Shown here piece after piece: positions 24,754 to 34,500 of a DNA stretch of 64,000 nucleotides. How positions within the stretch are numbered: the first letter of the stretch is position 1; every line of letters begins with the position of its first letter. A model generated the notes under the pieces. That model was not told where the DNA came from and searched no databases. It was given only the letters and a program-made list of their open reading frames with translations. The stretch lies in the NCBI GenBank assembly GCA_964612515.1, contig CAZTCX010000003.1:7236-71235 (forward strand), given 5' to 3'. Source of the DNA: SABY01 sp964612515. Lineage in GTDB: Bacteria > Bacteroidota > Bacteroidia > Bacteroidales > 4484-276. Both the position numbers and the translations under genes were made by a program.

Positions 24754-26382
24754 ATGTCACGAGGAAGTTTCAGCATACCAAAAGCACAAAACGAATCAGT
24801 GCTGAGCTACGCTCCGGGCAGCCCCGAACGCGCAGCCGTAAAAGCAATGATCGCAAAATTAAGATCCACACCTGTGGACATCCCTATGTATATTGGCAGT
24901 CAGCAGATTCGTACCAACGACAAGCGTGAGATTCGTGCGCCGCACGATCATTCGCAGTTGCTGGGACATTATTATATGGGTGGCAAAGAACATGTGGAGC
25001 AAGCCATCAGCGCCGCGCTGGAAGTACGTCGCCACTGGCAGTCGCTGCCGTGGCACCAACGCGCCAGCATTTTCCTTAAAGCTGCCGACTTGATTTCGGG
25101 TTCCTATCGCGCCAAAATAAATGCAGCCACTATGTTGGGGCAGTCCAAAAACGTGTATCAGGCTGAGATTGATGCCGCCTGTGAAACGGCAGATTTCCTG
25201 CGTTTCAACGTGCAGTATATGGCGTCGATTTATCAGGAGCAGCCGATTTCGTCAAAAGGCGTGTGGAACCGCATGGAGCACCGCCCGCTCGAAGGGTTCG
25301 TTTACGCTCTTACGCCCTTCAATTTTACTTCCATTGCTGCCAATCTCCCCACAGCACCCGCCATGATGGGCAACGTGGTAGTGTGGAAACCTTCTTCCAC
25401 ACAGATTTATTCGGCTGCGGTGATCATGGAAATTTTGCGCAAAGCAGGTTTGCCGGATGGTGTTATAAATATGGTGAACGTTCCAGGCCCTGTGGGTGGC
25501 AAAGTTATGTCGCAGCATCCTGATTTCGTAGGCGTGCATTTCACGGGTTCCACCGAAGTCTTTAAAAAAGTATGGAAGGCTATCGGCGACAATGTTATGA
25601 TTCATAATACCTATCCGCGCATTGTTGGCGAAACGGGAGGCAAAGACTTTGTGATGGTGCACTCCTCCGCCGATGCGCATCAGGTGGCTACGGCACTTTC
25701 GCGCGGCGCCTTCGAATATCAGGGGCAGAAATGCTCGGCAGCTTCCCGGGCATACATTCCACGTTCGCTGTGGCCAGCAATAAAAGAGCATGTTGTTGCC
25801 GATCTTAAATCTTTCAAAATGGGAAGCCCTGAGGATTTTCGGAATTTTATTAATGCAGTGATCGACGAGCCTTCCTTTGATAAAATTGCCGGCTACATCG
25901 ACCGCGCCAAAAGCGATGGTCTGGAAGTGGTTGCAGGCGGCACGTATGATAAGTCCAAAGGTTATTTCATTGCTCCCACTGTCCTGCTCACCGACGACCC
26001 GAAATACGTGACCATGCAGGAAGAAATCTTTGGTCCGGTGCTGACTGTTTATGTTTACGACGACGACAAGTACGAAGAAACGTTGCATCTGGTTGACAAA
26101 ACCTCACCTTACGCACTCACAGGCGCTATCTTTGCGCTCGACAGATACGCGGTTGAGCTTGCCTCGGAAATACTGCTGCATGCCGCCGGAAATTTCTATA
26201 TCAACGACAAACCCACGGGCGCTGTTGTAGGGCAGCAGCCGTTTGGCGGCGCACGTGCGTCGGGCACCAACGATAAGTCGGGCAGCTACTTAAACCTGCT
26301 GCGGTGGGTTTCGGCACGCTCCATCAAAGAAAATTTTGATCCGCCCACCGACTACCGATATCCTTTCATGGATGAAGAATAG
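24754..26382 (+). CDS. pruA: L-glutamate gamma-semialdehyde dehydrogenase (1-pyrroline-5-carboxylate dehydrogenase)
   Basis: Oxidises glutamate semialdehyde to glutamate with NAD+, the last step of proline breakdown. The 542-aa chain is a complete aldehyde dehydrogenase with the stand-alone P5CDH features: NAD-binding TPFNFTSIAANLP and VWKPSSTQ, FTGSTEVFK, general base Glu293 (GETGGKDF) and nucleophile Cys327 (GQKCSAASR), then QEEIFGPVLTVYVY and FGGARASGTND near the end. A proline dehydrogenase partner is not in the window, so the activity is split as in eukaryotes and many Bacteroidetes. It is monocistronic, with a TACTTTTG promoter box. Confidence 0.95.
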   Translation: MSRGSFSIPKAQNESVLSYAPGSPERAAVKAMIAKLRSTPVDIPMYIGSQQIRTNDKREIRAPHDHSQLLGHYYMGGKEHVEQAISAALEVRRHWQSLPWHQRASIFLKAADLISGSYRAKINAATMLGQSKNVYQAEIDAACETADFLRFNVQYMASIYQEQPISSKGVWNRMEHRPLEGFVYALTPFNFTSIAANLPTAPAMMGNVVVWKPSSTQIYSAAVIMEILRKAGLPDGVINMVNVPGPVGGKVMSQHPDFVGVHFTGSTEVFKKVWKAIGDNVMIHNTYPRIVGETGGKDFVMVHSSADAHQVATALSRGAFEYQGQKCSAASRAYIPRSLWPAIKEHVVADLKSFKMGSPEDFRNFINAVIDEPSFDKIAGYIDRAKSDGLEVVAGGTYDKSKGYFIAPTVLLTDDPKYVTMQEEIFGPVLTVYVYDDDKYEETLHLVDKTSPYALTGAIFALDRYAVELASEILLHAAGNFYINDKPTGAVVGQQPFGGARASGTNDKSGSYLNLLRWVSARSIKENFDPPTDYRYPFMDEE

Positions 26383-26426
26383 ATTAAAAAATTGTTTCCG
26401 CTGCATGTTTCCTATCAAAAAATATA

Positions 26427-26434
26427 TACTTTTG
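26427..26434 (+). promoter_or_regulatory. -7 box upstream of the membrane TPR gene
   Basis: TACTTTTG followed by C, 25 bp before the ATG at 26460, matching TAnnTTTG. Confidence 0.55.
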
Positions 26435-26459
26435 CACCTCAAAATTTGAAGTAAAAGTT

Positions 26460-27146
26460 ATGGCTAAAAAAACCACGAGAGCAGAGGAAAACATTCAAGC
26501 CGTTGAGGAAGCATTAAGCAGAACCGAACGCTTTATCGAGGATCACCAAAAACCGATACTCACCGTCATTGGTGTGTTGGTAGTAATCATTCTTGCATTT
26601 TTTGCTTTTCAGCGATTTTATCTCTATCCCAAAGAGCGCACCGCACAGGAGCAGATATTCATGGCACAGAAATATTTCGGCGAGGATTCCCTTAATCTGG
26701 CGCTTAACGGCGACGGAATCAACCCGGGTTTTCTCGACATCATCGACGATTACAAATGGACAGAGTCGGCCAACCTGGCGCATTATTATGCAGGTATCAT
26801 CTACGTAAAGCAAGGCGAATATCAGGCTGCCATCGATCAACTTAAGAAGTTTAGTTCTGATGATGTGCTGGTTCAGTCGATGGCCTATGGCGCTACCGGC
26901 GACAGCTACATGCAGCTCGGTAAATCCGATAAGGCAATCGAGTATTATAAAAAAGCGTCTGACAAAGGTGAAAATGAGCTTACCTCACCAGCATTTCTGA
27001 TGAAAGCAGGATGGGCTTACGAGATTCTTGGAGACTACAAAAAAGCCGTAGAGGTTTACAAGCAGATCAAAGACAAATATCCCAGAAGCCAGGAGGCAAG
27101 AGAGATCGATAAGTCGATTGGCTATGCTGAAGGGATGATCAAATAA
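26460..27146 (+). CDS. Membrane-anchored tetratricopeptide-repeat protein (YfgM-like layout)
   Basis: Protein of 228 aa: a basic cytoplasmic N-terminus, one transmembrane helix at about 35-53 (PILTVIGVLVVIILAFFAF), then TPR units (ANLAHYYAGIIYVKQGEYQAAI, YGATGDSYMQLGKSDKAIEYYKKA, GWAYEILGDYKKAVEVYKQIKDKYP). The layout resembles the YfgM/UPF0070 group that works near the Sec translocon and periplasmic chaperones, but the similarity is structural only. It has its own promoter box and a strong terminator. Confidence 0.82.
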   Translation: MAKKTTRAEENIQAVEEALSRTERFIEDHQKPILTVIGVLVVIILAFFAFQRFYLYPKERTAQEQIFMAQKYFGEDSLNLALNGDGINPGFLDIIDDYKWTESANLAHYYAGIIYVKQGEYQAAIDQLKKFSSDDVLVQSMAYGATGDSYMQLGKSDKAIEYYKKASDKGENELTSPAFLMKAGWAYEILGDYKKAVEVYKQIKDKYPRSQEAREIDKSIGYAEGMIK

Positions 27147-27167
27147 AATATTGACTAAAAAATGACG

Positions 27168-27201
27168 AATACCTGTTCAAACTACGAACAGGTATTTTTT
27201 T
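27168..27201 (+). terminator. Terminator of the membrane TPR gene
   Basis: 11-bp perfect stem AATACCTGTTC (27168-27178) / GAACAGGTATT (27186-27196) followed by a T run, ending just before fmt. Confidence 0.9.
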
Positions 27202-27213
27202 TATCTTGTCGCC

Positions 27214-28185
27214 ATGAATAAAAAGCTACGGATCGTTTTTATGGGCACGCCGGAATTTGCGGTAGCTTCGCTGGAAGCCTTGCTGGCGGCTGGCTTTGAA
27301 ATAGCGGCAGTAGTTACAGCACCCGACAAGCCCGCAGGACGTGGCAAAAAAATGATGCAGTCGGCAGTAAAAATTGCAGCATTAAAGCACGGGCTCACGG
27401 TGCTACAACCCGAAAGACTCAAAGCTCCCGAATTTGTGGAAACATTCAGAGCATTGCGTGCCGATCTTGGCGTGGTGGTAGCTTTCCGCATGCTGCCGGA
27501 AGTAATCTGGGCCATGCCACGGCTGGGAACCATTAACCTGCATGCTTCGCTCCTGCCCGATTACAGAGGTGCAGCACCCATCAATCACGCCATCATTAAT
27601 GGCGAAACGGAAACGGGTATCACTACTTTTTTCCTTCAGCATGAGATTGATACCGGCGACATTATTTTTAGTGAGAAAATGCCGATAGGACCTACCGAAA
27701 CTGCTGGTGAGCTTCACGACCGGCTAATGCATGCAGGAGCAACGTTGGTGGTGAGGAGTGCCGAAGCCATCAGTCAGGGGGATTTCATAAAACAAAGCCA
27801 GCAATGGCCAGCACAAATGAATCGGCTACCTCACCAGGCCCCCAAAATCTTTAAAGAAGATACCCGGATCAACTGGGAAAATCCGGTAAAAAAAATATAC
27901 GATAAAATAAGAGGGCTAAGTCCCTACCCCACTGCCACCGCGACTTTCAGAAGTCCGGAGGGATTGATATTTCCTGTTAAAATATACAGCGCAACTTACG
28001 AAACCTCCCCTACCACAAGAGCTGCAGGAAGTATCGCCACCGACTCCAAAACGTATTTGAGGATATATGCTGAAGATGGCTTTTTGGAGATACTCGAGCT
28101 TCAAATGGCTAGCAAGTCGAGGATGAGCGCCAGAGACTTTCTCAACGGATTTGAAATTACGAATGACTGGAAAGCGATGTCATAA
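27214..28185 (+). CDS. fmt: Methionyl-tRNA formyltransferase
   Basis: Formylates the methionine on initiator tRNA using 10-formyl-tetrahydrofolate, in the cytoplasm. Length (323 aa) is normal. Visible: MGTPEFAVASLEALL at the start, the folate/catalytic signature INLHASLLPDYRGAAPI with the conserved Asn and His, the catalytic Asp segment (HEIDTGDIIF), and the C-terminal tRNA-binding OB-fold domain (RINWENPVKKIYDKIRGLSP ... PVKIY). A terminator lies 13 bp before the start, so transcription probably begins inside or after it, or depends on read-through. No def gene is adjacent. Confidence 0.96.
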   Translation: MNKKLRIVFMGTPEFAVASLEALLAAGFEIAAVVTAPDKPAGRGKKMMQSAVKIAALKHGLTVLQPERLKAPEFVETFRALRADLGVVVAFRMLPEVIWAMPRLGTINLHASLLPDYRGAAPINHAIINGETETGITTFFLQHEIDTGDIIFSEKMPIGPTETAGELHDRLMHAGATLVVRSAEAISQGDFIKQSQQWPAQMNRLPHQAPKIFKEDTRINWENPVKKIYDKIRGLSPYPTATATFRSPEGLIFPVKIYSATYETSPTTRAAGSIATDSKTYLRIYAEDGFLEILELQMASKSRMSARDFLNGFEITNDWKAMS

Positions 28186-28293
28186 GCACCGAATAACGCT
28201 GTATCCCTCTGAAATTAAGGATTTTTAACGTGCTTTATTAACAAAACCGCTAATTTATTAACAAAAAAATATTTTTTAACAGGTATAACTTGC

Positions 28294-28301
28294 TACTTTT
28301 G
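28294..28301 (+). promoter_or_regulatory. -7 box of the HU gene promoter
   Basis: TACTTTTG followed by CGG, 61 bp upstream of the HU ATG, in the extended form seen before highly expressed Bacteroidetes genes. A second weaker match TATATTTG follows at 28312-28319. Confidence 0.6.
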
Positions 28302-28362
28302 CGGTTTGACTTATATTTGTATTCGATTTGAAAATTTATTGTTAATCAAATTTTTTTATACC

Positions 28363-28635
28363 ATGAACAAAGCAGAATTAATTGATGCAATGGCCAGTGA
28401 GGCTAACATCACCAAAGCAGAAGCAAAAAAAGCACTTGATGCTTTTGTAAAAACCACAGGCGAAGCCCTGGCCAAAGGCGACAGAGTTGCATTGGTAGGC
28501 TTCGGGTCGTTTAGCGTTGCTACGCGCGCTGCACGTACCGGCCGTAATCCACAAACCGGAAAAGAACTGAAAATTGCTGCCAAGAAGGTCGTAAAATTCA
28601 AAGCCGGATCAGAACTAGCCGATACCGTTGCTTAA
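28363..28635 (+). CDS. HU-family DNA-binding protein
   Basis: Nucleoid-associated histone-like protein of 90 aa. It begins MNKAELIDAMASEANITKAEA, contains the GFGSF turn (LVGFGSFSVATRAART) and the DNA-binding arm GRNPQTGKELKIAAKKVVKFKAG, ending in the usual terminal helix. The ATG at 28363 fits the family start exactly; an upstream frame from 28306 would add a non-homologous extension. It has a strong promoter box and a downstream hairpin shared with the convergent glycosylase gene. Confidence 0.97.
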   Translation: MNKAELIDAMASEANITKAEAKKALDAFVKTTGEALAKGDRVALVGFGSFSVATRAARTGRNPQTGKELKIAAKKVVKFKAGSELADTVA

Positions 28636-28655
28636 GCTAAGCATGAAAACAAGAA

Positions 28656-28687
28656 AGCCCTGGGAGATTTCCCGGGGTTTTTTTTTG
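28656..28687 (+). terminator. Terminator of the HU gene
   Basis: CCCTGGGA ... TCCCGGGG hairpin followed by nine T, 21 bp after the HU stop, in the gap to a convergent gene. Confidence 0.85.
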
Positions 28688-28689
28688 TT

Positions 28690-29301
28690 TTATTCTACCA
28701 CAAAGCGATAGGGCAATGCAGCATCAGCACCCGCATACTCCACACCAATGCGAGGCGTAGCCTTGATTGTATCCTTCGGAAAAGCAATCTGATGATCTTC
28801 TATAAACACCTTCCCATCCTTATCAGTAAGCGATAAACCTGAATGGGAATAGTGGATACCTAAAAGTTTAGAAACATTTCCGGGGCCAATACCAAAGGTC
28901 TTGCTTGGGCGCTCTCGACCTGCCCGTTTCAGCATGATCTCTTCACCTTCTAACGGACGAATGGCACGGATCAGCACGGCATTTGGAACTCCGATAACAT
29001 TTGTCACCACGTTGAAGAGCGAATGAATGCCATAGCAGAGATACACGTACGCATATCCCCCTGCGCCATACATAATCTCGGTACGCGCCGTGCGACGGTC
29101 GTTCCAGGCATGGGATGCACGATCGATAATTCCGGCATAAGCTTCTGTTTCGGTGATGATACCTGCAGTACGTTGCCCGTCAAAATTCGTAACCAGTACT
29201 TTCCCAATAAGTTCATAAGAAATCGCAACCACATCCGGGCGTAGGTAAAAATCGCTGCTGAGAATCGTTGGAGTATCTGAAGGTTGAAACTTTTGAAGCA
29301 T
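28690..29301 (-). CDS. DNA-3-methyladenine glycosylase (Aag/MPG family)
   Basis: Base-excision repair enzyme of about 203 aa that removes alkylated or deaminated purines. Family motifs: DVVAISYELIGKVLV, the catalytic ETEAYAG, DRASHAWNDRRTARTEIMY, GGYAYVYLCYG, NAVLIRAIRPLEG and GIGPGNVSKLLG. The start at 29301 (MLQKF) follows the upstream stop by 4 bp; earlier Met codons overlap the glycosyltransferase gene. It is third in a leftward operon with a glycosyltransferase and a cysteate-synthase-like enzyme, with no functional link obvious. Confidence 0.92.
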   Translation of the reverse strand: MLQKFQPSDTPTILSSDFYLRPDVVAISYELIGKVLVTNFDGQRTAGIITETEAYAGIIDRASHAWNDRRTARTEIMYGAGGYAYVYLCYGIHSLFNVVTNVIGVPNAVLIRAIRPLEGEEIMLKRAGRERPSKTFGIGPGNVSKLLGIHYSHSGLSLTDKDGKVFIEDHQIAFPKDTIKATPRIGVEYAGADAALPYRFVVE

Positions 29302-29305
29302 ATCG

Positions 29306-30055
29306 TTAAGTTTTGGGTGCATAAAGCCGCGCACGAATGATGCCTTTCCGATGTAAATAGTGGAGCATTGAAGTTTGAAGGACACCTAAGCCATACTTGA
29401 TGCTGCGCTGGAAATTGATACTTGATGCATCATCGAAATATTTTGTGGGGCAAGTTATTTCGCCTATTTCGTAACCCAGCATAAAAATCTGAGATAGCAT
29501 CTGATTATCAAAAACAAAGTCATCTGAGTTGTTTTCAAAATTGACACTTTGAAGTACTTCCCGGGAAAATGCGCGGTAGCCGGAATGATATTCTGAGAGC
29601 TTGCGATCGAGCAGGATGTTTTGCACAAATGTCAGCAGGCGGTTGGCAACATATTTATAAAATGGCATTCCTCCTTTTAACGCACCACGGCCGAGGATAC
29701 GGGAGCCCATTACCACCGGATAAATGTTGTTGGCGATTACATACACCATCGAAGGGATAAGGCGCGGAGTGTACTGATAGTCGGGGTGCAGCATCACCAC
29801 AATGTCGGCTCCAAGTTCGAGTGCCTTTTTATAACAGGATTTCTGATTTCCGCCGTAGCCAGTATTGGCGGGATGTATCACGATGTGTCGGATACCAATG
29901 CGCTGTGCCACTTCCACAGTATCATCGGGACTGTGGTCATCCACTATCACCACCTCATCCACGATATCATGAGGAATTTCGCGGTACGTGTTTTCAAGTG
30001 TTTTGCCGGCTTTGTAAGCTGGCAGTACTACAACTACTTTTTTATTATTAATCAT
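29306..30055 (-). CDS. Family 2 glycosyltransferase (polyprenyl-phosphate hexosyltransferase-like)
   Basis: GT-A fold glycosyltransferase of 249 aa without membrane segments. Nucleotide-sugar motifs: VVVLPAYKAGKTLENTY, VDDHSPDDT, NTGYGGNQKSCY, the DxD-like HPDYQY, and SEYHSGYRAFSREVL. It resembles DPM1/DpgS-type enzymes that load hexose onto polyprenyl phosphate for envelope glycans or protein glycosylation. The acceptor is not evident. Spacing to the upstream PLP enzyme is 27 bp, indicating an operon. Confidence 0.88.
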   Translation of the reverse strand: MINNKKVVVVLPAYKAGKTLENTYREIPHDIVDEVVIVDDHSPDDTVEVAQRIGIRHIVIHPANTGYGGNQKSCYKKALELGADIVVMLHPDYQYTPRLIPSMVYVIANNIYPVVMGSRILGRGALKGGMPFYKYVANRLLTFVQNILLDRKLSEYHSGYRAFSREVLQSVNFENNSDDFVFDNQMLSQIFMLGYEIGEITCPTKYFDDASSINFQRSIKYGLGVLQTSMLHYLHRKGIIRARLYAPKT

Positions 30056-30082
30056 TGCTAAAAATGAATGACTGAACCCAAG

Positions 30083-31411
30083 CTATTTTATGTTTGCTGC
30101 TGCCGAAACAGCCTCCTTAGCAAATAATTCCTGTAGCTTGCTTTTAACTTCTTCAAAATCCGGATCAATATCAAAGATAAGTTCAGGCTCGAGATAATAC
30201 AATTTATTCTCCTTTTTGAAACGTTCCTCGCCCCCTCCTGTAATGTTGATCATGATCAGTGCATCGGGTGCTACCGTTTTATTATTTACAGCTTCTATCA
30301 ATGAAGCCACGGCCACCGCTGCTGCAGGATGCAGGTCGATACCTTCGAGGTTTTCAAATAAAGCTGAGGCCTGACGTGCCTGCCGGTTATCGACGGTGAG
30401 CACGTCGCCCTGTGTATCTTTGAGGGCATCATACAATCCGCCTGCAAGACCATAAGGTGGCTTGCGGTTGCTGAGTACTTTAGCGTCAATCTGATCTGCC
30501 TGTGCACGCGCCACGGCAACACTGGTAAAAGAAAGCTCACGCGAATCAGCTTTCCAGGCATGATAAAGCGGGATAAAAGGTTCGTTTTGCGAGACCATCA
30601 ATCGCATCTTATTACTACCAAAGCGACCGTCGTCGATCAGTCGCATGTTTGCCTCCCACGCAGCTATGGCTCCGGTACCACTTCCTACCGCCTGGAAATA
30701 AAAATCAGGAATACGTCCAATAGTAGTAACAGCTGAGAGTACAGTAGTTCCCATTCCATCACGACGCGCTACGTTTTTGGCTCCTCCTTCCATAATAAAG
30801 TTATCAACTTGACAAGCCAGGTTTGAAAGATGTATCGCATCGAAATAGTCGCTACCTTTCTGTGAAGCTATCAGTTTAACGCAATCGCTGATGGGTTCGT
30901 CGAACCACAAAACTTCCACCCGATCTTCAGGAACGCAAAGCAGCAAAGGAATTTTGTTGTCGGAACAGACGCGGGCAAACGCACGGGCAGTGTTGCCCGC
31001 CGAAGCTACCACCAGCACTTTTCCACTTTGGTGATCGAGGCGACCGCAAACCGCGTAAGCTTCAGTTTCCTTGAAGGAGCAGGTGCGCATTCCGGCGCCC
31101 TTCTCCGGCCAATAGCCGCTAAAGGTCACCCAAAGGTTGGTGAGTCCCAGATGCCTGGCCAGATGCTCACTCCGATAGGTAACGGGCGCCGATGAACCTT
31201 TGAGGTATTCATGCACCGGCAGCCAGTCCGCGAATTGATAAAGCCCGAGGCTTTCATCTTTTAGCGTAAGCTGACGCGCCTCGTATATGGTGCGCAACAA
31301 TCCCGGTTTGTCCGATTGCTCATCTTCGAGTATCCAGCCAGTGTCTTCGAAAATTCGTCCTGTGACAAGTGATTGCAACTGGTAGTGGGGTGCGTGGAAA
31401 TTTTGCTTCAT
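30083..31411 (-). CDS. PLP-dependent cysteate synthase-like enzyme (threonine synthase fold)
   Basis: A fold type II PLP enzyme of 442 aa. The Schiff-base lysine is probably Lys114 in RTCSFKETEAYA, preceded by SGYWPEKGAGM; a phosphate-binding glycine region (SAGNTARAF, GSGTGAIAAWEA) follows. The pattern fits cysteate synthase, a threonine-synthase paralogue that turns phosphoserine and sulfite into cysteate, better than true threonine synthase, which has a different lysine motif and N-terminal domain. In methanogens cysteate leads to coenzyme M; in Bacteroidetes it is the head-group precursor of sulfonolipids. It heads an operon with GT2 and glycosylase genes. The substrate is inferred. Confidence 0.72.
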   Translation of the reverse strand: MKQNFHAPHYQLQSLVTGRIFEDTGWILEDEQSDKPGLLRTIYEARQLTLKDESLGLYQFADWLPVHEYLKGSSAPVTYRSEHLARHLGLTNLWVTFSGYWPEKGAGMRTCSFKETEAYAVCGRLDHQSGKVLVVASAGNTARAFARVCSDNKIPLLLCVPEDRVEVLWFDEPISDCVKLIASQKGSDYFDAIHLSNLACQVDNFIMEGGAKNVARRDGMGTTVLSAVTTIGRIPDFYFQAVGSGTGAIAAWEANMRLIDDGRFGSNKMRLMVSQNEPFIPLYHAWKADSRELSFTSVAVARAQADQIDAKVLSNRKPPYGLAGGLYDALKDTQGDVLTVDNRQARQASALFENLEGIDLHPAAAVAVASLIEAVNNKTVAPDALIMINITGGGEERFKKENKLYYLEPELIFDIDPDFEEVKSKLQELFAKEAVSAAANIK

Positions 31412-31470
31412 TTGTTTTTATGTATGATAACAATAATTTAAAGGCGACAAAGGTAGTTTAAAAGCACAAA

Positions 31471-31502
31471 AAAACCTGCCCATATTTCTACAGGCAGGTT
31501 TT
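31471..31502 (-). terminator. Terminator of the giant T9SS gene
   Basis: 10-bp stem AAAACCTGCC (31471-31480) / GGCAGGTTTT (31493-31502) with a T run on the minus strand, 41 bp after the stop of the leftward gene. Confidence 0.88.
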
Positions 31503-31542
31503 CTGAGGGTAAGGATGATGTCATCCAGCCCTTAAAGAATTG

Positions 31543-34500
31543 CTATCTCACAACCAACTTCACAGTTTTGGTTCCCTGATCACTCACCAGTTTTACAAAG
31601 TAAAGGCCTGATGGCTGTGAACTAAGGTCGAGCTGATGTGCTGCTTCGATAGAGATATTGCTGATGATCTGTCCCTGCGTATTGGTTACCATCACCTTGG
31701 TGGTACTTGTGATACCGTCGATGGTGATGATGCCTGTGGTAGGATTGGGATAAACAGCAAAAGTAGTAGTCGTTACATCGCCAATAGAAGTAGCGCCGGC
31801 TTTGAACGAATCGATCATGGTAAGACCATTGATGACATAGGTTCCACTATAATCTGGCATGCTGCGACTGTAAGCAGGCTGCACGTCGATGGTTTCGTTG
31901 TCTCTAAAGATTTTCACCAGCAGAGTTTCACCTTCCAACATGCCATCGGTGGCAATGGTGGTGGGATCGTCAGCGTAAGCTGCAAGAGCAAAGGCTTTGT
32001 TGTCGCCATTGTAAAGAACCATACCTGTACATTGTCCGTCGGCATTAAAAACACCAACAACATCTCCCGGAAGCAGCTCAGCAGCAGCTTCAGCAGAGAT
32101 ACCGATGATGTGAACATCGCCAGTGTAATTAACGTCGTTCCAGGTGGTGTAATTCACACGGGAAGCTGGCTTATTGAAAACTAAACTACTGGATTTGGCA
32201 ACATTGAAGTCGAGGGTAGCCGGAGCGCTGAATCTAACCAGATATCCGTAGCCGGGGATGAGTTCCTCGAGGGTGTAAATGCCTCCGTAAGGCCAATAGA
32301 TGGTTCCATCCAGACCAAAGGCAAACTCTACAGGCTGACCGCCGAAAACGGTAGTGGCAAGAATTGGATTCTGGCTAAGAACCGGGACAATATAGGTTCC
32401 GGTGTTAGAGCTAACAATCTTGTCTTCTACCGGATTACCATAGAATGCCAGAGCAGCGTCAGCAGCCATTTTGAGTTTATAACCCTGATAGGTGTCGTAC
32501 TCGCCAATGGTGTTGATGTTGAATTCGGGCCAGAAGATTCCTGTTTTACCAAGCATAATCACCATGTCGTCAGCAATGTCAGCCATTACTTCGTCCACGC
32601 TCATTTTTGCATTCATGCCAATGTAAGTTGAAATGTAACCCCATTGTCCGGGCTCTGGAATCATGATTTTCTGTCCGGACTGATCCGTAACTTCAAAATG
32701 TACCAGAACTGATTCAACAAAAATTCCATTAGCACCAGTGATGATCACTTCCGATTCGTAAACTCCGGGAGCTATGGCATCAGCATCAAGTGTGAGAATG
32801 ATGGTTTCGGTTCCTGGCATTAGATTGCCTGAAGTCTTACTGAGAGACATGGCTGCGTTAGCCGGAACGATTTGAGTATTCCAACCAATACCACCTAGGC
32901 CAAAGTTTTTAATATCAATATCATAGTTGATGGATTCACCAGCAAATAGGATATCGTGAATAGATTCGGGCTGTACTTCAAAGAGTTTGTTGGTAACAAT
33001 GATATTGTCGATCAGCCACCAATTGATATTAAAAGTACTCTCCCCCTCAGCTCTGAAACCAATCTGGAATAAGCCACCGGCTACCAGATCACTGATGTCG
33101 TAGGTATTCGTTTGCCATGGGATACTGCCCCAATAGTTATCAAACGCTCCCACGACATGCCATGCCGTGCCATCGTACACTTCAAATTGCATTGTCTCCA
33201 AATAATCCCAGTCATAATTGTTAAGCAAAAGGTCAAACTGCACATAAACTTTTGTTTCGTTCGTGGCATCAATAAAATGACTCTTTAGCAGCATGTTATA
33301 ATTGATAGCTTCAGGATCCCAATAGAATATAGCAGAGGGGCCAGGATTTCCATCCAGATACAAAGCCCAGTTGCTTGGACTTGTACGCGTCCATTTTTGT
33401 GTGCCGTAGGAACCACTTGACCAGGTTTCGGTGAAGGGCATCGTATAGGGAACTTCCGGAACCATTTGTACAGCAAGCTGAACGGTTCCCAGAGTTTGCA
33501 GAGTTTGCAGTGGTGTACTCAAGGTTACGTAGCCATACTTTTCGTAAACGATGTTATAAATACCGGATTCAAACTCAAAAGTCCAGGAGCCGTCTGCGGC
33601 AGTAGTCACATCGAAAGTGAGGCCAGCGTGAGGCAAGATCTCTGTCAGTTTTACTGTTACATCTCCCAAAGGTAATCCGGTAACGGCTTCTGTAACCATG
33701 CCTTCAAAAATACCGGTAAAAGGAGTGGTGAAATACCAGGGAATACATTGTTCAGGAGCACCAGCATTGTTGTACGGGAAAATGAGCCAAACGTAGTCTT
33801 TGCCCCAGCCCCATCCGCCAGCGGGCAGATATTCGGTAACAAGGCCAATATCGTCACCATTTTCCTGATCATCAACTAGCCAAATATCGTCGGTTATGTT
33901 GTAAAGCAACAATCTGTATCCGGTTGCCGGAGCAGAACCTACAGGCAATTCCCATTGCAGTGGTTCATAAGGCAGCACACCACCAAGGTTGTCGGGTGGG
34001 AAAACCAACTCGGAACAATCAGGAGGAGGAATGGGTGCAAGGGTTGCATTTTGGACAGTGGTCATTCCACTTTCGACAAGAATTCCTGAAATAGTGGTTT
34101 GGTAGTAATCGGGCAGATCGAAAGTCAATTCATACATTCCTAAATCCAACTCCAGCGAATAGTTGCCCAAAGCATCTGTTACATCTGCAACACCACCAGG
34201 CATAGCAGTGACAGTAACACCCGCAAGCGGATCACCTGTTGCAGCATTGGTGACTAAACCAGTGATGTAACCTGGGGCGGGAGCTTCTTCTATCGAGATG
34301 TCATCAATAGAAATATACCAGGGAGAAGAAGTTAAACTGGCTTTAATTCCGATGTAGTAAATTCCATCAGCAGCAGGTGTAAACACACCCAAAAGTTGCT
34401 GGTAATCACCGTTTACAATAATGGTTTCGGCTATAATTGGATTAACCATAGCTGCGGCATTGGCGGCATCGCCATAACTCACCGTAAGCGCAGCTCCTGT

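Noticed and set aside
25252..26088. 278-codon frame opposite pruA
   Set aside because: Antisense to a highly conserved dehydrogenase; composition (Cys/His/Arg-rich) is that of a shadow frame.
30083..31411. Plain threonine synthase
   Set aside because: The lysine context and N-terminal region do not match threonine synthase, and no homoserine pathway genes are adjacent; cysteate synthase fits better.
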